A DNA stretch of 51,008 nucleotides. It comes from Erysipelotrichaceae bacterium (GTDB taxonomy: Bacteria; Bacillota_I; Bacilli_A; Erysipelotrichales; Erysipelotrichaceae). The notes below the pieces were generated by a model. That model did not search any database. It was not told the origin of the DNA and saw only the letters and a program-made list of their open reading frames with translations. The stretch lies in contig JAUNCS010000010.1 of the NCBI GenBank assembly GCA_030526485.1, positions 1 to 51,008 of the forward strand. Direction: 5' to 3'. How positions within the stretch are numbered: the stretch's first letter is position 1; each line of letters opens with the position of its first letter. Positions 18,361 through 27,283 of this stretch are shown one piece after another. A program made the position numbers and the translations under genes.

Positions 18361-18395
18361 CACAAAAAAAGAAGAAACTATTTAGTTTCTTCTTT
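18361..18395 (-). terminator. jag terminator
   Basis: A 13-bp perfect stem (18368-18380 with 18383-18395) spans the last codons of jag and is followed by a T run on the minus strand. Confidence 0.8.
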
Positions 18396-19031
18396 GTGTT
18401 CTTTATTCTTAGGAACGTATTTGATTACAAGATGACGTTTAGCACCTTCACCGATAGATACTGTCTGAACTCCCTTGAAGTCCTGTAAGTACTGGTGAAT
18501 TACTTTTCTTTCATCATTTGGCATTGGATCAAGTTCAGCATCAACGTGAGTCTTAACAACTTCTCTAGCTACACGATGAGCAATGCTCTTAACCTTCTTG
18601 TAACGGTCTTCCTTGTAGTGGTTAACATCAACTACGATGTTTACTCTACGCTTGAAAGTAGCGTTAACTGCAGCCTTTAGAACTGTAGAAATAGCTCTTA
18701 AAGTCTGACCATTCTTACCGATAATAATAGCGTTGTTTTCAGCATCCAGTACTACGCGATATAGATTAGCAGCATCATCTTTCTGCTTATCAACAATGAT
18801 TTCAATAGAAACACCCTGGTCTAATTCAGTGAAATAGTTGCCAAGATATTCAAAGATGAATTCCTTGATATCAGTTGCAGTGTAAGCTTCAATAGTTACA
18901 CTTGTACCAATACCGAAGATACCTCTTTTTTCTTCTAATACATTGTAAGTAATATCTTCAATCGAACAGTTCTGAGCTGAAGCAATACCATTAAGCACTT
19001 CATTAAGTGTCTTGCCTGTATATTGTTTCAT
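18378..19031 (-). CDS. jag: Jag/KhpB-like RNA-binding protein
   Basis: 217 residues with the typical order: a Jag-N domain (about 1-50, ITYNVLEEKRGIFGIGTSV), a KH domain (about 80-145, IIIGKNGQTLRAI) and an R3H domain (about 150-210, ending SIGEGAKRHLVIKY). KhpB/Jag proteins bind RNA and influence cell elongation and division in related Firmicutes. Downstream position after yidC, eight bases away, is conserved across the phylum. A Shine-Dalgarno sequence (AGGAG) precedes the ATG. Confidence 0.93.
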   Translation of the reverse strand: MKQYTGKTLNEVLNGIASAQNCSIEDITYNVLEEKRGIFGIGTSVTIEAYTATDIKEFIFEYLGNYFTELDQGVSIEIIVDKQKDDAANLYRVVLDAENNAIIIGKNGQTLRAISTVLKAAVNATFKRRVNIVVDVNHYKEDRYKKVKSIAHRVAREVVKTHVDAELDPMPNDERKVIHQYLQDFKGVQTVSIGEGAKRHLVIKYVPKNKEHKEETK

Positions 19032-19039
19032 AGTTACTC

Positions 19040-19876
19040 CTATTCTTTATGTGTTAATTTGTCGATAACGATTGTCTTAACGATATTGATTACAGAATAA
19101 ATCAAATAGTATAGAGACAATGCTGTTGGCCAAGAAATCATAATAACAGCGATTAGACCAACCATACCATAAGTCATCATAGCCTGAGAGTTAGGCTGCT
19201 TTTCATAATGCTTATGTCTCTTTTCAGCTTCCTTCTTAGCTCTAGCTTCCTGAGTCCATCTGATGATACCAGTTGAAACAAACTGAGCAGCAATCATTAA
19301 TACATAGATAGCGATGATTACCCAAGTCTTTGAAGCCCAAGCCTGACCAGGAGTCATTTCCAGGTTAGCACCAAGGAAAGTACCTGTAGCTACAGCTGAA
19401 GATCTTCTAACAGCAGCATACATTGAGAATAATACTGGTAACTGGATAAATGTTACTAGCATTGGTCCCATAGGGTTTACACCATGCTTTGTGTAAACGT
19501 TCTGCAGTTCCATAGCCATACGCTGCTTACTGGCATTATCTGTACGGCCTTCATATTTTAACTGAATCTTCTGAAGTTCAGGCTGGATTTCCTGCATCTT
19601 CTGCATCTGAACATTTGACTTGAATGTTAATGCGATTACGACAGCATTCAGGGCAACAGTTACGATTGTAATACCCCAGAATACGCCGATTTTACTACTA
19701 ATAAAGTTAATAGCCTGTGCTAGCGGATAAGTTAATAAAACTGTGAAAATACCATCATTCTTTACTGCAGCAACCGGTGTATCTAGTGCAATTAATTCAT
19801 TGCTTACTGTACAACCACTTAAAAGAAATACTGCACAAATGAAACTTACTGCTAGTGTAAGACGTTTTTTATTCAT
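19040..19876 (-). CDS. yidC: membrane protein insertase YidC/SpoIIIJ, lipoprotein form
   Basis: Inserts membrane proteins with or without SecYEG. The start is MNKKRLTLA (19876), placed after AAGGAG, which gives 278 residues. A lipoprotein signal with lipobox LLSG-Cys at residue 22 is followed by membrane segments near 55, 155, 195 and 240 and a basic cytoplasmic stretch (KKEAEKRHKHYEKQ). The PMGPMLVTFIQLPVLFSMY region is the conserved hydrophobic core. It lies between rnpA and jag as usual. Confidence 0.95.
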   Translation of the reverse strand: MNKKRLTLAVSFICAVFLLSGCTVSNELIALDTPVAAVKNDGIFTVLLTYPLAQAINFISSKIGVFWGITIVTVALNAVVIALTFKSNVQMQKMQEIQPELQKIQLKYEGRTDNASKQRMAMELQNVYTKHGVNPMGPMLVTFIQLPVLFSMYAAVRRSSAVATGTFLGANLEMTPGQAWASKTWVIIAIYVLMIAAQFVSTGIIRWTQEARAKKEAEKRHKHYEKQPNSQAMMTYGMVGLIAVIMISWPTALSLYYLIYSVINIVKTIVIDKLTHKE

Positions 19877-19896
19877 ACTAATCTCCTTAATCATAC

Positions 19897-20229
19897 TTAT
19901 CTATTATAGCTTTTTCTAATTAGCTTTTCCAAATTTAATTGGTTTTCAGCGAAGGAATTTTCCAAAAAGCTATTACGAACAATAATAATGAAATCATGAG
20001 TTTCCTCATCAAACTTATAAAAGTTAGCTATCATCATTCTCACCTGTCGTTTAATCTTGTTTCTGACAACCGCATTGCCCAGTTTCTTGGAAACTGAGAT
20101 ACCAATACGAGAATGATCTTGTGCCCTTTTATCAAAATACACAACAAAACTGCTGTTTGCACAGCTTTTTCGTTTACTGATTATGCGCGAAAACTCTTCG
20201 TTTTTTCTGATTCTATTCTCTTTTACCAT
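19897..20229 (-). CDS. rnpA: ribonuclease P protein component
   Basis: Protein subunit that helps RNase P RNA bind precursor tRNA. At 110 residues it fits the family, with the start KENRIRKNEEF, the ISVSKKLGNAVVRNKIKRQVR motif near residue 45-65 and a basic character. It follows rpmH and precedes yidC. No clear Shine-Dalgarno sequence is seen, since the rpmH terminator runs right up to the ATG. A short transcript from within that region or read-through is likely. Confidence 0.95.
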   Translation of the reverse strand: MVKENRIRKNEEFSRIISKRKSCANSSFVVYFDKRAQDHSRIGISVSKKLGNAVVRNKIKRQVRMMIANFYKFDEETHDFIIIVRNSFLENSFAENQLNLEKLIRKSYNR

Positions 20230-20230
20230 A

Positions 20231-20256
20231 AAACAAAAGCCACATGACGTGGCTTT
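20231..20256 (-). terminator. rpmH attenuating terminator
   Basis: AAAGCCAC pairs with GTGGCTTT around a short loop, followed by TGTTTT on the minus strand. It lies between rpmH and rnpA and would lower rnpA relative to rpmH. Confidence 0.7.
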
Positions 20257-20262
20257 AAATTC

Positions 20263-20397
20263 TTAAGCAGCTAATACTTTTCTTCCCTTAGCTCTTCTTC
20301 TAGCGATAACCTTACGGCCACCAACTGTTTTCATACGAGCTCTGAAACCACAAGTATTCTGGTGCTTTCTCTTACTTGGCTGATAAGTTCTTTTCAT
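20263..20397 (-). CDS. rpmH: 50S ribosomal protein L34
   Basis: 44 residues: [13 protein letters not shown] at the start, then [27 protein letters not shown]. It is too short for most ORF searches but complete, with AAAGGTGG upstream. L34 sits near the exit region of the large ribosomal subunit. The middle reads NTCGFRARM where KTHGFRARM is usual, so a Cys replaces the common His. It is the first gene of the rpmH-rnpA-yidC-jag block and has a strong promoter. dnaA is not next to it, unlike in many relatives. Confidence 0.97.
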   Translation of the reverse strand: MKRTYQPSKRKHQNTCGFRARMKTVGGRKVIARRRAKGRKVLAA

Positions 20398-20432
20398 ACA
20401 TAGCCACCTTTCTTTTTGACAATTACTCCTCT

Positions 20433-20461
20433 ATTTTATTTGTTATGGAATTATTTGTCAA
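20433..20461 (-). promoter_or_regulatory. rpmH promoter
   Basis: On the minus strand a consensus TTGACA (20456-20461), 17 bases, then TAAAAT (20433-20438), about 40 bases before the rpmH ATG. It is the best sigma-A-type promoter in the window. Confidence 0.85.
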
Positions 20462-20476
20462 TGAAACTTGACTAAT

Positions 20477-22012
20477 TTATCTGTCAAACTCTTTAAGGAC
20501 ATTTCTAACCATTTTAGAAATGATATAGCTTGAAGAACCAAACTCAATTGCGATACCGGTTTTAGTCTCAGTAATGGTATTTACACCTAAAGCCTGCAGC
20601 TTTTCAATAGAAGCATTTTCGTTATTGAACAAATTAAAGTTTACTCTAAAGAAACCTGAACCCACACTTTCAACATTATCATAGCCGCCCAGTGCCTCAA
20701 CAGTCTGATCAACAATCATTGCATCTCTATTAGAATTGATCAGATTGAATGTTAAAGTGCGGTAATATAAACGGGCAAACAGATAAATGACTGCGCCAGC
20801 TATAAGACCAATTAAAACAATCTTTAATAATGAGTCATAATGGATTACACTTCTTAAATTGATGATAAAGTCTGGGAAGTTTCCTGGTAAAGCAGTTATT
20901 GGACTGGCATTGGCCGCAATATTTGAACCAAGATAGATTTCCGCAAAACTCATATAAGCGAAGACTGCGCCAACCACAATTAGATAAGCAAGCAATAATA
21001 CCGGACTTGTAAAAACCAGTATCATTTCCAGTGGTAACGGGTTACCTGCCACAACTGATAGGATTATTCCCAAAGCAATAGGCATGGCATATTTAACCTT
21101 TTCCTGACGACCAGAAATAGAACTGTAAATTCCTAAATATAATGCCGGAATAATAAACATATTAATTGCGTAGTAAGGTGTAATGAAACGACCAGCGCCA
21201 CGATAAGTAGTAATACTGTCCTTAGTCAGATTCCAGATATTCACATCACCCACGATAGCCTGACCAGATAAAGACTGATAAGAACCGCCCATGGCAGTAA
21301 ACCAGAATGGATATCTGATAAAGTTGCCTAAGCCCAGAATTGATAAGACTCTATCAAATACACCATAAATCGCCAGGCGATATGGGTCACTTAAATCCTT
21401 GGAAATATAAGTTACCAGGCTTGATAAACCGGTATAGATAAATGGGAAGATATAAGAAATTCCCATACCAGCAATAATACAGAAGACAACGTTATAAATA
21501 AGGGCTGCTGAATCCTTATGTAAGAAGCCAAGGACACTATGTGCTGTACGATGTCTGCTTCTGATAAATGAATAACGGGTAATGTAGGCCACAATAAAGG
21601 AACCAATCATACCAGTTTCCAAAGGGTACTTAGAGATACCACTAATAGGTGAAATTGTATTAATGCCTGAACTATTCGCATAGGCATAGGTTGATAAGGC
21701 CTGTGGGGCAAAGATGGCGGTAGTAATCATAAAAGAGAAATAACCGATTAATGCCAGGGCAATTGGTACACCACTGTTGGCCTTTTTACATACCAGATAA
21801 ATCATAAAAATCAGTGGCAGGTTATTGATAATGGTTCGACCAAGACCCAGACACCATTCACCAATCATTAGAATATAGGTATTAGTAAAGGTATAGAAAA
21901 TATTTACGCTTTCGTTTTGAATAAGAAAGCCAATCGCAATCAGAATAAAGCCAAAATAAGTCATTCTGATTGGCAATTTACAACTGTCATATATACTTAT
22001 TAATTTTTTCAT
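20477..22012 (-). CDS. PTS glucose-family EIIC with Cys-less EIIB domain
   Basis: 511 residues. Residues 1 to about 425 are a PTS EIIC permease of the glucose/maltose/N-acetylglucosamine family, with about ten membrane segments. The C-terminal 85 residues have the EIIB outline (VEALGGYDNVESV, then a LQALGVNTI and ITETKTGIAIEFG pattern). The CxTRLR phosphorylation loop is replaced by GSGFFRVNF, and no Cys occurs anywhere in that domain. It cannot pass phosphate the usual way and may act as a sensor or a facilitator. No EIIA is nearby. Confidence 0.85.
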   Translation of the reverse strand: MKKLISIYDSCKLPIRMTYFGFILIAIGFLIQNESVNIFYTFTNTYILMIGEWCLGLGRTIINNLPLIFMIYLVCKKANSGVPIALALIGYFSFMITTAIFAPQALSTYAYANSSGINTISPISGISKYPLETGMIGSFIVAYITRYSFIRSRHRTAHSVLGFLHKDSAALIYNVVFCIIAGMGISYIFPFIYTGLSSLVTYISKDLSDPYRLAIYGVFDRVLSILGLGNFIRYPFWFTAMGGSYQSLSGQAIVGDVNIWNLTKDSITTYRGAGRFITPYYAINMFIIPALYLGIYSSISGRQEKVKYAMPIALGIILSVVAGNPLPLEMILVFTSPVLLLAYLIVVGAVFAYMSFAEIYLGSNIAANASPITALPGNFPDFIINLRSVIHYDSLLKIVLIGLIAGAVIYLFARLYYRTLTFNLINSNRDAMIVDQTVEALGGYDNVESVGSGFFRVNFNLFNNENASIEKLQALGVNTITETKTGIAIEFGSSSYIISKMVRNVLKEFDR

Positions 22013-22019
22013 TGACTCT

Positions 22020-22025
22020 ATTTTA
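22020..22025 (-). promoter_or_regulatory. -10 box for a leaderless PTS-permease transcript
   Basis: TAAAAT on the minus strand ends seven bases before the ATG at 22012, with no Shine-Dalgarno sequence. Confidence 0.4.
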
Positions 22026-22060
22026 CAACAGACCGCCTATAATAGAAACAGGAGGAAAGA

Positions 22061-22591
22061 ATGATGAAAGTAGGAATTTTATGTGCTCCGGGCATGGAAG
22101 AATGTGAAGGCTTAATTGTCTATGATTTATTATTTCGTGCCGGCATTGAAGTTAAATTAATTGGCTTAGAAAAAGAAATCACCTCAAGTCATAACCTGAC
22201 ATTTAAAACTGATTTATTAATTGATGAATTCGATGGCAAAGAATATGATTGTGTAGTTTTACCTGGTGGTCTACCGGGAACTAAAAATCTTGAAGCTGAT
22301 ACAAGAGTTCAAAATATCATTGATGAATTTGTTAAGGAAGATAAATATATTGCCGCAATCTGTGCAGCTCCATCTATTTTAAATCACAAGGGTTTGTTAA
22401 AAGATGAAAAATTCACTTGCTTCCCAGGTTGGGAATGTGAACTAAAGTCTAGTGGTCAAAAAGCAGTAAAAGAAGGAAAGATTATTACTGGTAAGGGATT
22501 AGGTGCAACATTTGAATTTGCCTATGAAATTATCAAGGCTTTAGACTCTGAAGAAAAAGCACAAAGTGTATTAAAAACTATTCAGTATTAA
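22061..22591 (+). CDS. DJ-1/PfpI family protein
   Basis: 176 residues of the DJ-1/ThiJ/PfpI glutamine-amidotransferase-like fold. The reactive Cys at the nucleophile elbow is in IAAICAAPSIL near residue 100, and a Glu near the start (EECEGL) completes the usual acid partner. Members act as stress-linked deglycases, chaperones or proteases, and the role here is open. A strong AGGAGG precedes the start ATG-ATG. The -10 TATAAT is at about 22039. It is convergent with the next gene and overlaps it by 14 bases. Confidence 0.88.
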   Translation: MMKVGILCAPGMEECEGLIVYDLLFRAGIEVKLIGLEKEITSSHNLTFKTDLLIDEFDGKEYDCVVLPGGLPGTKNLEADTRVQNIIDEFVKEDKYIAAICAAPSILNHKGLLKDEKFTCFPGWECELKSSGQKAVKEGKIITGKGLGATFEFAYEIIKALDSEEKAQSVLKTIQY

Positions 22592-23285
22592 AAGCTTTCT
22601 TAGCCTGTGAAAACTGATGCTTGCGCGGTATCTTATAAAGCTTATTATCAACAATCAAATTGGCACCTGTTTGATGGAAATAAAAACGGATGCCTTTTTT
22701 AATACATTCATTTCGAATTTTCTTTACCCAGTCAAAATTAATTACGCGAGCATTAGGGCCAGACTCACCGCCTACCGTCACTGCTTCAAGTTCCTTATCA
22801 AGACAATAAGAAATATCTACTTCTTCCAGCATTGGTTCAATAACTATCCCCTTGTGCTTTAAAGGGAGATTTAAATAGATAGGTGCCCTTTCATCAAAAC
22901 GCTTCTGATTCTCCATTGTGCAATAAATAGCCAGGTTATCATAGTCACCAATATCGGGAATACATTCCAGAATTCTTTCTGGTCTTTTGGTTATACAGAA
23001 GAAGCGACAGTCACTTCTTTCCTTAATCATAGCCATGACATCTTTTCGCCATTCATCTGCCTCTTCAATAAAGAAGTCACTGGAAAAGCACATATCAAAG
23101 GTTGTACCACTTGGATACTTATAATTACCCTGTCTATCTTTTTTAATTGGCATATCAAAAGACCTGGTCTTATAGACAAGATCAGCATTCTTCCCTATTG
23201 AATCATCACGACGGTGAACATAGCAGTTCTTGCAGCCCTCAGACTTGCGATGACAGCCATGCCAGCAGTTGTAGCCTACTTCCAT
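22578..23285 (-). CDS. DUF5131-like (phage Gp37/Gp68) protein
   Basis: 235 residues. The N-terminus holds a Cys cluster, GYNCWHGCHRKSEGCKNCYV, followed by a TIM-barrel-like pattern (TFDMCFSSDFF, FFCITKRPERI, VEPMLEEVDISYCLDKELEAVTVGGESGPNARV). This matches DUF5131 proteins, which resemble radical-SAM folds and include phage Gp37/Gp68. The function is not established. It lies between the DJ-1 gene, with a 14-base overlap at its 3' end, and gatD, from which it is separated by a terminator-like hairpin. Confidence 0.75.
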   Translation of the reverse strand: MEVGYNCWHGCHRKSEGCKNCYVHRRDDSIGKNADLVYKTRSFDMPIKKDRQGNYKYPSGTTFDMCFSSDFFIEEADEWRKDVMAMIKERSDCRFFCITKRPERILECIPDIGDYDNLAIYCTMENQKRFDERAPIYLNLPLKHKGIVIEPMLEEVDISYCLDKELEAVTVGGESGPNARVINFDWVKKIRNECIKKGIRFYFHQTGANLIVDNKLYKIPRKHQFSQAKKAFNTE

Positions 23286-23289
23286 AATT

Positions 23290-23315
23290 AAAAAATGATA
23301 GTTTACACTACCATT
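23290..23315 (-). terminator. murT-gatD terminator
   Basis: AATGGTAG pairs with CTATCATT (one G-U, loop TGTAAA) and is followed by TTTTTAATT on the minus strand, directly after the gatD stop. Confidence 0.65.
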
Positions 23316-23999
23316 TTATTTCATTCTTTCTTTTAAAGCTTTTAAAGTTACATTGTAGCTATCTTCTTCAAAAAGATAAACAATTTCCTTATAGTCAGAC
23401 ACAAACATCTTAACGATATACTTCATGAAGTTAGGATTTTTTACCAGCACCGGGCCAATCACATGGGTACCAAAGCAGTTCTTAAATCTAAAGCCTTCGA
23501 CTTCACCATCGTTTAAAGTATTGTCCTTAAAGATATAAGTGAATAAAGAATTATCTTTGTCAGTTGTAATAGAAGTACACTTATTGATAAAACCTACTAC
23601 TTCGCCAAAGTCCTTATTATTTAAGATGACATCGCCAGTATAGCGGTCCTTACTTGAAACAGTCTTCATATCAACAAGATTTAAAGCTTCATTATCATCT
23701 ATTGAAGTACCTAATAATTCCATCGCATTACCGGTAAATAAGATTACCGCTTTATCTGTTGCCTTAACAAAGTTATCTTTTCTTTTTAATAAATCTTTTA
23801 AAGCTATAAGCTGGTTCTTTTCAGTACCTGAACCGCAATAGATAAAATCATAATTATTGAAATCTATCTCATCATTCAATGTTTTCTTATCTACTTCAAC
23901 TTCTAAACCCTGATCTGTTAGATGCTTCTTTAAAACGACCACATTGCCATAATCGCCATACAGATTCATTAAATCGTAATATAAGTGCAGTATTCTCAT
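23316..23999 (-). CDS. gatD: GatD-like amidotransferase subunit, catalytic residues missing
   Basis: In related species GatD releases ammonia from glutamine so that MurT can amidate lipid II. The 227 residues align with that fold: YYDLMNLYGDYGNVVVL at the start, TGDVILNNKDFGEVVGF in the middle, a C-terminal KNCFGTHVIGPVLVKNP. However, the catalytic ICGGYQ loop reads LFTGNAMELLG, without Cys, and the catalytic His of LHGP is Ile in THVIGP. The gene overlaps murT by four bases and is clearly paired with it. It may be a structural subunit or may use free ammonia. Confidence 0.85.
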   Translation of the reverse strand: MRILHLYYDLMNLYGDYGNVVVLKKHLTDQGLEVEVDKKTLNDEIDFNNYDFIYCGSGTEKNQLIALKDLLKRKDNFVKATDKAVILFTGNAMELLGTSIDDNEALNLVDMKTVSSKDRYTGDVILNNKDFGEVVGFINKCTSITTDKDNSLFTYIFKDNTLNDGEVEGFRFKNCFGTHVIGPVLVKNPNFMKYIVKMFVSDYKEIVYLFEEDSYNVTLKALKERMK

Positions 24000-25318
24000 T
24001 TTACAATCTCCACTCTATTTAACAGTTTGTGCTGATCAGAGAAACAGGTAATCGCAAAGATGTGACCAATAGCCTCTTCACCAAGATATTCAATAGCCTT
24101 CGGAATGTCCTTCTCAATATGAACCTTATTAAAATTCATTTTTGCATACTGCAGTCTTTCAGCCAGATCACTAGCATACTGACCACAAAGAATTACTTCC
24201 TTGATATTATCAGAGCCTAGGAAATCAAAGTCGATGTCCCATAACCAGGAAGTTTCGGAAGTGAAATACTTTCTGCTGATAGCATCAACCATGATGATTG
24301 CTGTGACATAACCCTTATAATTAGCCGCTACACGTAATGACTGATTATAAGAAATAGAATTTTCATGTTTAGAAGTAAGTAAGGTACCTCTTTTACCATT
24401 GATAGTAAACTCTACGACACGACCATTCTTTAAGATATAGTTATTAAGTGATTCAACAATTGTTTCACTCTTAATATTTAATTCTCTGCATAAGGCATAG
24501 GCAGCCAGAATATTGTAGGCATTATAAATAGATTTAAGAGCCAGATTAATGCGATACTTTTCATCAATAATCAGATAGCCATCATCAAGATTTACATCAG
24601 TGATCTTATAATCAGGTTCATGACGTTTATAGTCACAAGCTGTACATTCATACTTACCAATATGATTGTAATGACGATATTCATATCTCATCTTGCCCTT
24701 ACACTTTGGACAATAAGCACCATCATCATAAACACTGGTATTGATATCAGTTGAATCCTTATAGCGATCAATACCAAAGTAAACATTAGAACTTGTGGCA
24801 TAGGAATTAATCAATGGATCATCACAGTTAAGGATTAACTTTGAACCCTCATGGATACTATCCTGGATGATGTCATAAATCCATTCGTGATGACCATTTC
24901 TGGTTAACTGGTCACGATAAAGATTAGTAATTACATAATGAGTAGGAATGAAATGCTTAAAAGAATGACGGGCATATCTTTCATCCGATTCCAGTAAGAC
25001 CGCATCAGCCTTTACTTCACCACTTAAATTACAGTTACTTAAAAGTAGAGTTGTCACCCCTTCAATCTGATTAGAACCTTCAGAGTTTACTGCTACCTTT
25101 AGACCGGCATTTTCCATAATCTGCTTAATCATTTCCACGGTAGAAGTCTTACCATTAGAACCAGTCACGGCAATGACATATTTTGGCAGTTTTACTTCAC
25201 TTAATATATTCTTATCAATCTTAAGAGCCCACTTACCTGGTAAGCTTGAGCCCTTGCCCAGAGCCTTACCAACCACTCTTAAAACTTTACAGGTAATTAT
25301 CGCTAATAGTTTTCTCAT
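23996..25318 (-). CDS. murT: lipid II isoglutaminyl synthase subunit MurT
   Basis: Mur-ligase-like partner of GatD that amidates the D-glutamate of lipid II. I take MRKLLAIITCK (25318) as start. The Walker A motif is AVTGSNGKTSTVEMI near residue 56, a Cys4 zinc ribbon (CPKC ... CTAC) inserts near 205-230, and the DUF1727 region ends with CFSDQHKLLNRVEI. The 440 residues are normal. A TACAAT box ends six bases before this ATG and no Shine-Dalgarno sequence is present. It overlaps gatD by four bases. Confidence 0.92.
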   Translation of the reverse strand: MRKLLAIITCKVLRVVGKALGKGSSLPGKWALKIDKNILSEVKLPKYVIAVTGSNGKTSTVEMIKQIMENAGLKVAVNSEGSNQIEGVTTLLLSNCNLSGEVKADAVLLESDERYARHSFKHFIPTHYVITNLYRDQLTRNGHHEWIYDIIQDSIHEGSKLILNCDDPLINSYATSSNVYFGIDRYKDSTDINTSVYDDGAYCPKCKGKMRYEYRHYNHIGKYECTACDYKRHEPDYKITDVNLDDGYLIIDEKYRINLALKSIYNAYNILAAYALCRELNIKSETIVESLNNYILKNGRVVEFTINGKRGTLLTSKHENSISYNQSLRVAANYKGYVTAIIMVDAISRKYFTSETSWLWDIDFDFLGSDNIKEVILCGQYASDLAERLQYAKMNFNKVHIEKDIPKAIEYLGEEAIGHIFAITCFSDQHKLLNRVEIVK

Positions 25319-25324
25319 AAGACT

Positions 25325-25330
25325 ATTGTA
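25325..25330 (-). promoter_or_regulatory. -10 box for a leaderless murT transcript
   Basis: TACAAT on the minus strand, six bases before the ATG. It lies just after the metG terminator hairpin and gives a plausible separate start for murT-gatD. Confidence 0.45.
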
Positions 25331-25337
25331 CAAGAAA

Positions 25338-25359
25338 AAAGAAGACCTAAGTCTTCTTT
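25338..25359 (-). terminator. metG terminator
   Basis: AAAGAAGAC pairs with GTCTTCTTT (loop TTAG) and TTTTTTC follows on the minus strand. Confidence 0.75.
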
Positions 25360-27272
25360 TATCTTAATTTACTGCCAACTGGAAGGCTTGAAGTGATTAC
25401 TTCAATTTCCTTGCCATTTTCAGCGCAGACTACCATACCCTCTGAGTCTACACCTCTGATCTTAACTGGCTTTAAGTTAGTAACGACGATTACCTTCTTG
25501 CCAACAAATTCTTCTGGTTTTACATGTTCAGCAATACCAGAAACAATCTGTCTGATTTCGCCATTACCGATATCAATCTTAGAAACAAGCAGCTTATCAG
25601 CCTTTTCATGTTTCTTAGATTCCTTAACTTCACCAACAGTCATTTCTACCTTGGCAAAGTCTTCAATACCGATTTCAGGTAAGTGTTCAATTACTGGAGC
25701 TGCTGCTTCTTTTTCAGCTTCTTCAAGCTTTTTTGCAAGTTCCTTTTCATCAATTCTCGCAAACAGAATTTCTGGCTTTTCAACTACCTTATAGCTATCA
25801 GTATTACCAAACTGATTATTTGCGAAAGATGAACCTTCAACATTTAACTGTCTGTAGATATTCGCAACAGTACTTGGAATGAAGGCTTCAAGTTCAACAG
25901 CACATAATCTAACGCCTTCTAAGATTGTATATAAAACATCATTTAGACGAGGAAGACTAGCTTCATCCTTAGCCAGTTTCCAAGGTTCTGTTTCATCAAT
26001 ATATTTATTTAAACGCTGTAATCTGTCAAAGATTAAAGATAAGGCATTTGGAATATTTAAAGCTTCAACCTTTTCATCTACTTCCTTATCCATAGCTTCA
26101 AGATAAGCAATTACTTCCTTATCAAGATCAGTAAGATTTACATTCTTAGAAACAGTACCACCAAAGTACTTGTTAGCCATTGAAATAGTTCTATTAACCA
26201 GGTTACCTAAAACGTTACATAAATCAGAATTTCTTCTTTCAACCATTAACAGTTCAGAGAAGTTACCATCTGAACCAAATGGAACTTCACTTAATAAGAA
26301 GTATCTTACTGCATCAACGCCATAATCCTTAACAAATTCTCTAGGATCCTTGTAGTTACCCTTAGACTTAGAAATCTTACCGCCACCGATAGTTAACCAG
26401 CCGTGACCATAAACCTTTTGAGGTAGAGGGATGTTTAATGCCATCAGCATAATAGGCCAGATGATAGTGTGGAATCTGAAGATTTCCTTACCAACTAAAT
26501 GAAGATTAGCTGGCCAGTATTTCTGGAATAGGGAATCATCATCACTTAAATAACCTAAAGCTGAAATATAGTTAGATAAGGCATCAACCCAAACATAAAC
26601 AGTCTGTTCTGGATCAAAGGTTACTGGAATACCCCACTTAACAGAAGTTCTTGAAACACATAAGTCCTTTAGGCCTGGCTTTAAGAAGTTATTGTACATT
26701 TCGTTATAACGGGTTTCAGGCTGCATTAATTCTGGATGTTCCTTTAAGTAAGCTTCTAACTGAGGCTGATACTTAGATAACTTTAAGAAATAAGCATCTT
26801 CCTTCATTAGTTTTACTTCTCTGCCACAGTCAGGACACTTGCCATCAACAAGCTGTGATTCAGTCCAGAAAGATTCACATGGTGTACAATACCAGCCTTC
26901 ATAAGCACCCTTATAGATGTCACCCTGGTCATATAGCTTCTGCATGATTTTCTGTACGCAAGCTACATGTTCCTCATCAGTTGTACGGATGAACTTGTCA
27001 TAGTTGATATCTAATGACTTCCATAAGTCCTTGGCATTATCGATGATTGGATCGATGAATTCCTTAGGTGTACAACCAGCCTTCTTGGCACGGTCTTCAA
27101 TCTTCTGACCATGTTCATCAGAACCAGTTAAGAAATATACATCGTAGCCCTTTAGCTTTTTATATCTGGCTAAGGCATCGGCAGTTACTGTGGTGTAGCA
27201 GTGACCGATGTGGAAATTATCACTTGGATAATAGATAGGTGTTGTAATGTAATAAGTTTTATTTTCGCTCAT
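25359..27272 (-). CDS. metG: methionyl-tRNA synthetase
   Basis: Charges tRNA-Met with methionine. The 637 residues hold the class I HIGH motif (HIGHCY) near residue 22, a zinc-binding pair of Cys motifs (CTPCESFW and CPDCGR) near 127-150, the KISKSKG loop near 298, and a C-terminal tRNA-binding (EMAP-like) domain from about 540 ending TSSLPVGSKLR. An AGGAGG precedes the ATG. A T-box leader with an ATG specifier precedes it, so uncharged tRNA-Met should raise its expression. Confidence 0.97.
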   Translation of the reverse strand: MSENKTYYITTPIYYPSDNFHIGHCYTTVTADALARYKKLKGYDVYFLTGSDEHGQKIEDRAKKAGCTPKEFIDPIIDNAKDLWKSLDINYDKFIRTTDEEHVACVQKIMQKLYDQGDIYKGAYEGWYCTPCESFWTESQLVDGKCPDCGREVKLMKEDAYFLKLSKYQPQLEAYLKEHPELMQPETRYNEMYNNFLKPGLKDLCVSRTSVKWGIPVTFDPEQTVYVWVDALSNYISALGYLSDDDSLFQKYWPANLHLVGKEIFRFHTIIWPIMLMALNIPLPQKVYGHGWLTIGGGKISKSKGNYKDPREFVKDYGVDAVRYFLLSEVPFGSDGNFSELLMVERRNSDLCNVLGNLVNRTISMANKYFGGTVSKNVNLTDLDKEVIAYLEAMDKEVDEKVEALNIPNALSLIFDRLQRLNKYIDETEPWKLAKDEASLPRLNDVLYTILEGVRLCAVELEAFIPSTVANIYRQLNVEGSSFANNQFGNTDSYKVVEKPEILFARIDEKELAKKLEEAEKEAAAPVIEHLPEIGIEDFAKVEMTVGEVKESKKHEKADKLLVSKIDIGNGEIRQIVSGIAEHVKPEEFVGKKVIVVTNLKPVKIRGVDSEGMVVCAENGKEIEVITSSLPVGSKLR

Positions 27273-27283
27273 ACTATCCTCCT

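Noticed and set aside
20397-20477. Replication origin next to rpmH
   Set aside because: dnaA is often adjacent to rpmH, but here neither dnaA nor DnaA-box clusters are present; a PTS gene follows.
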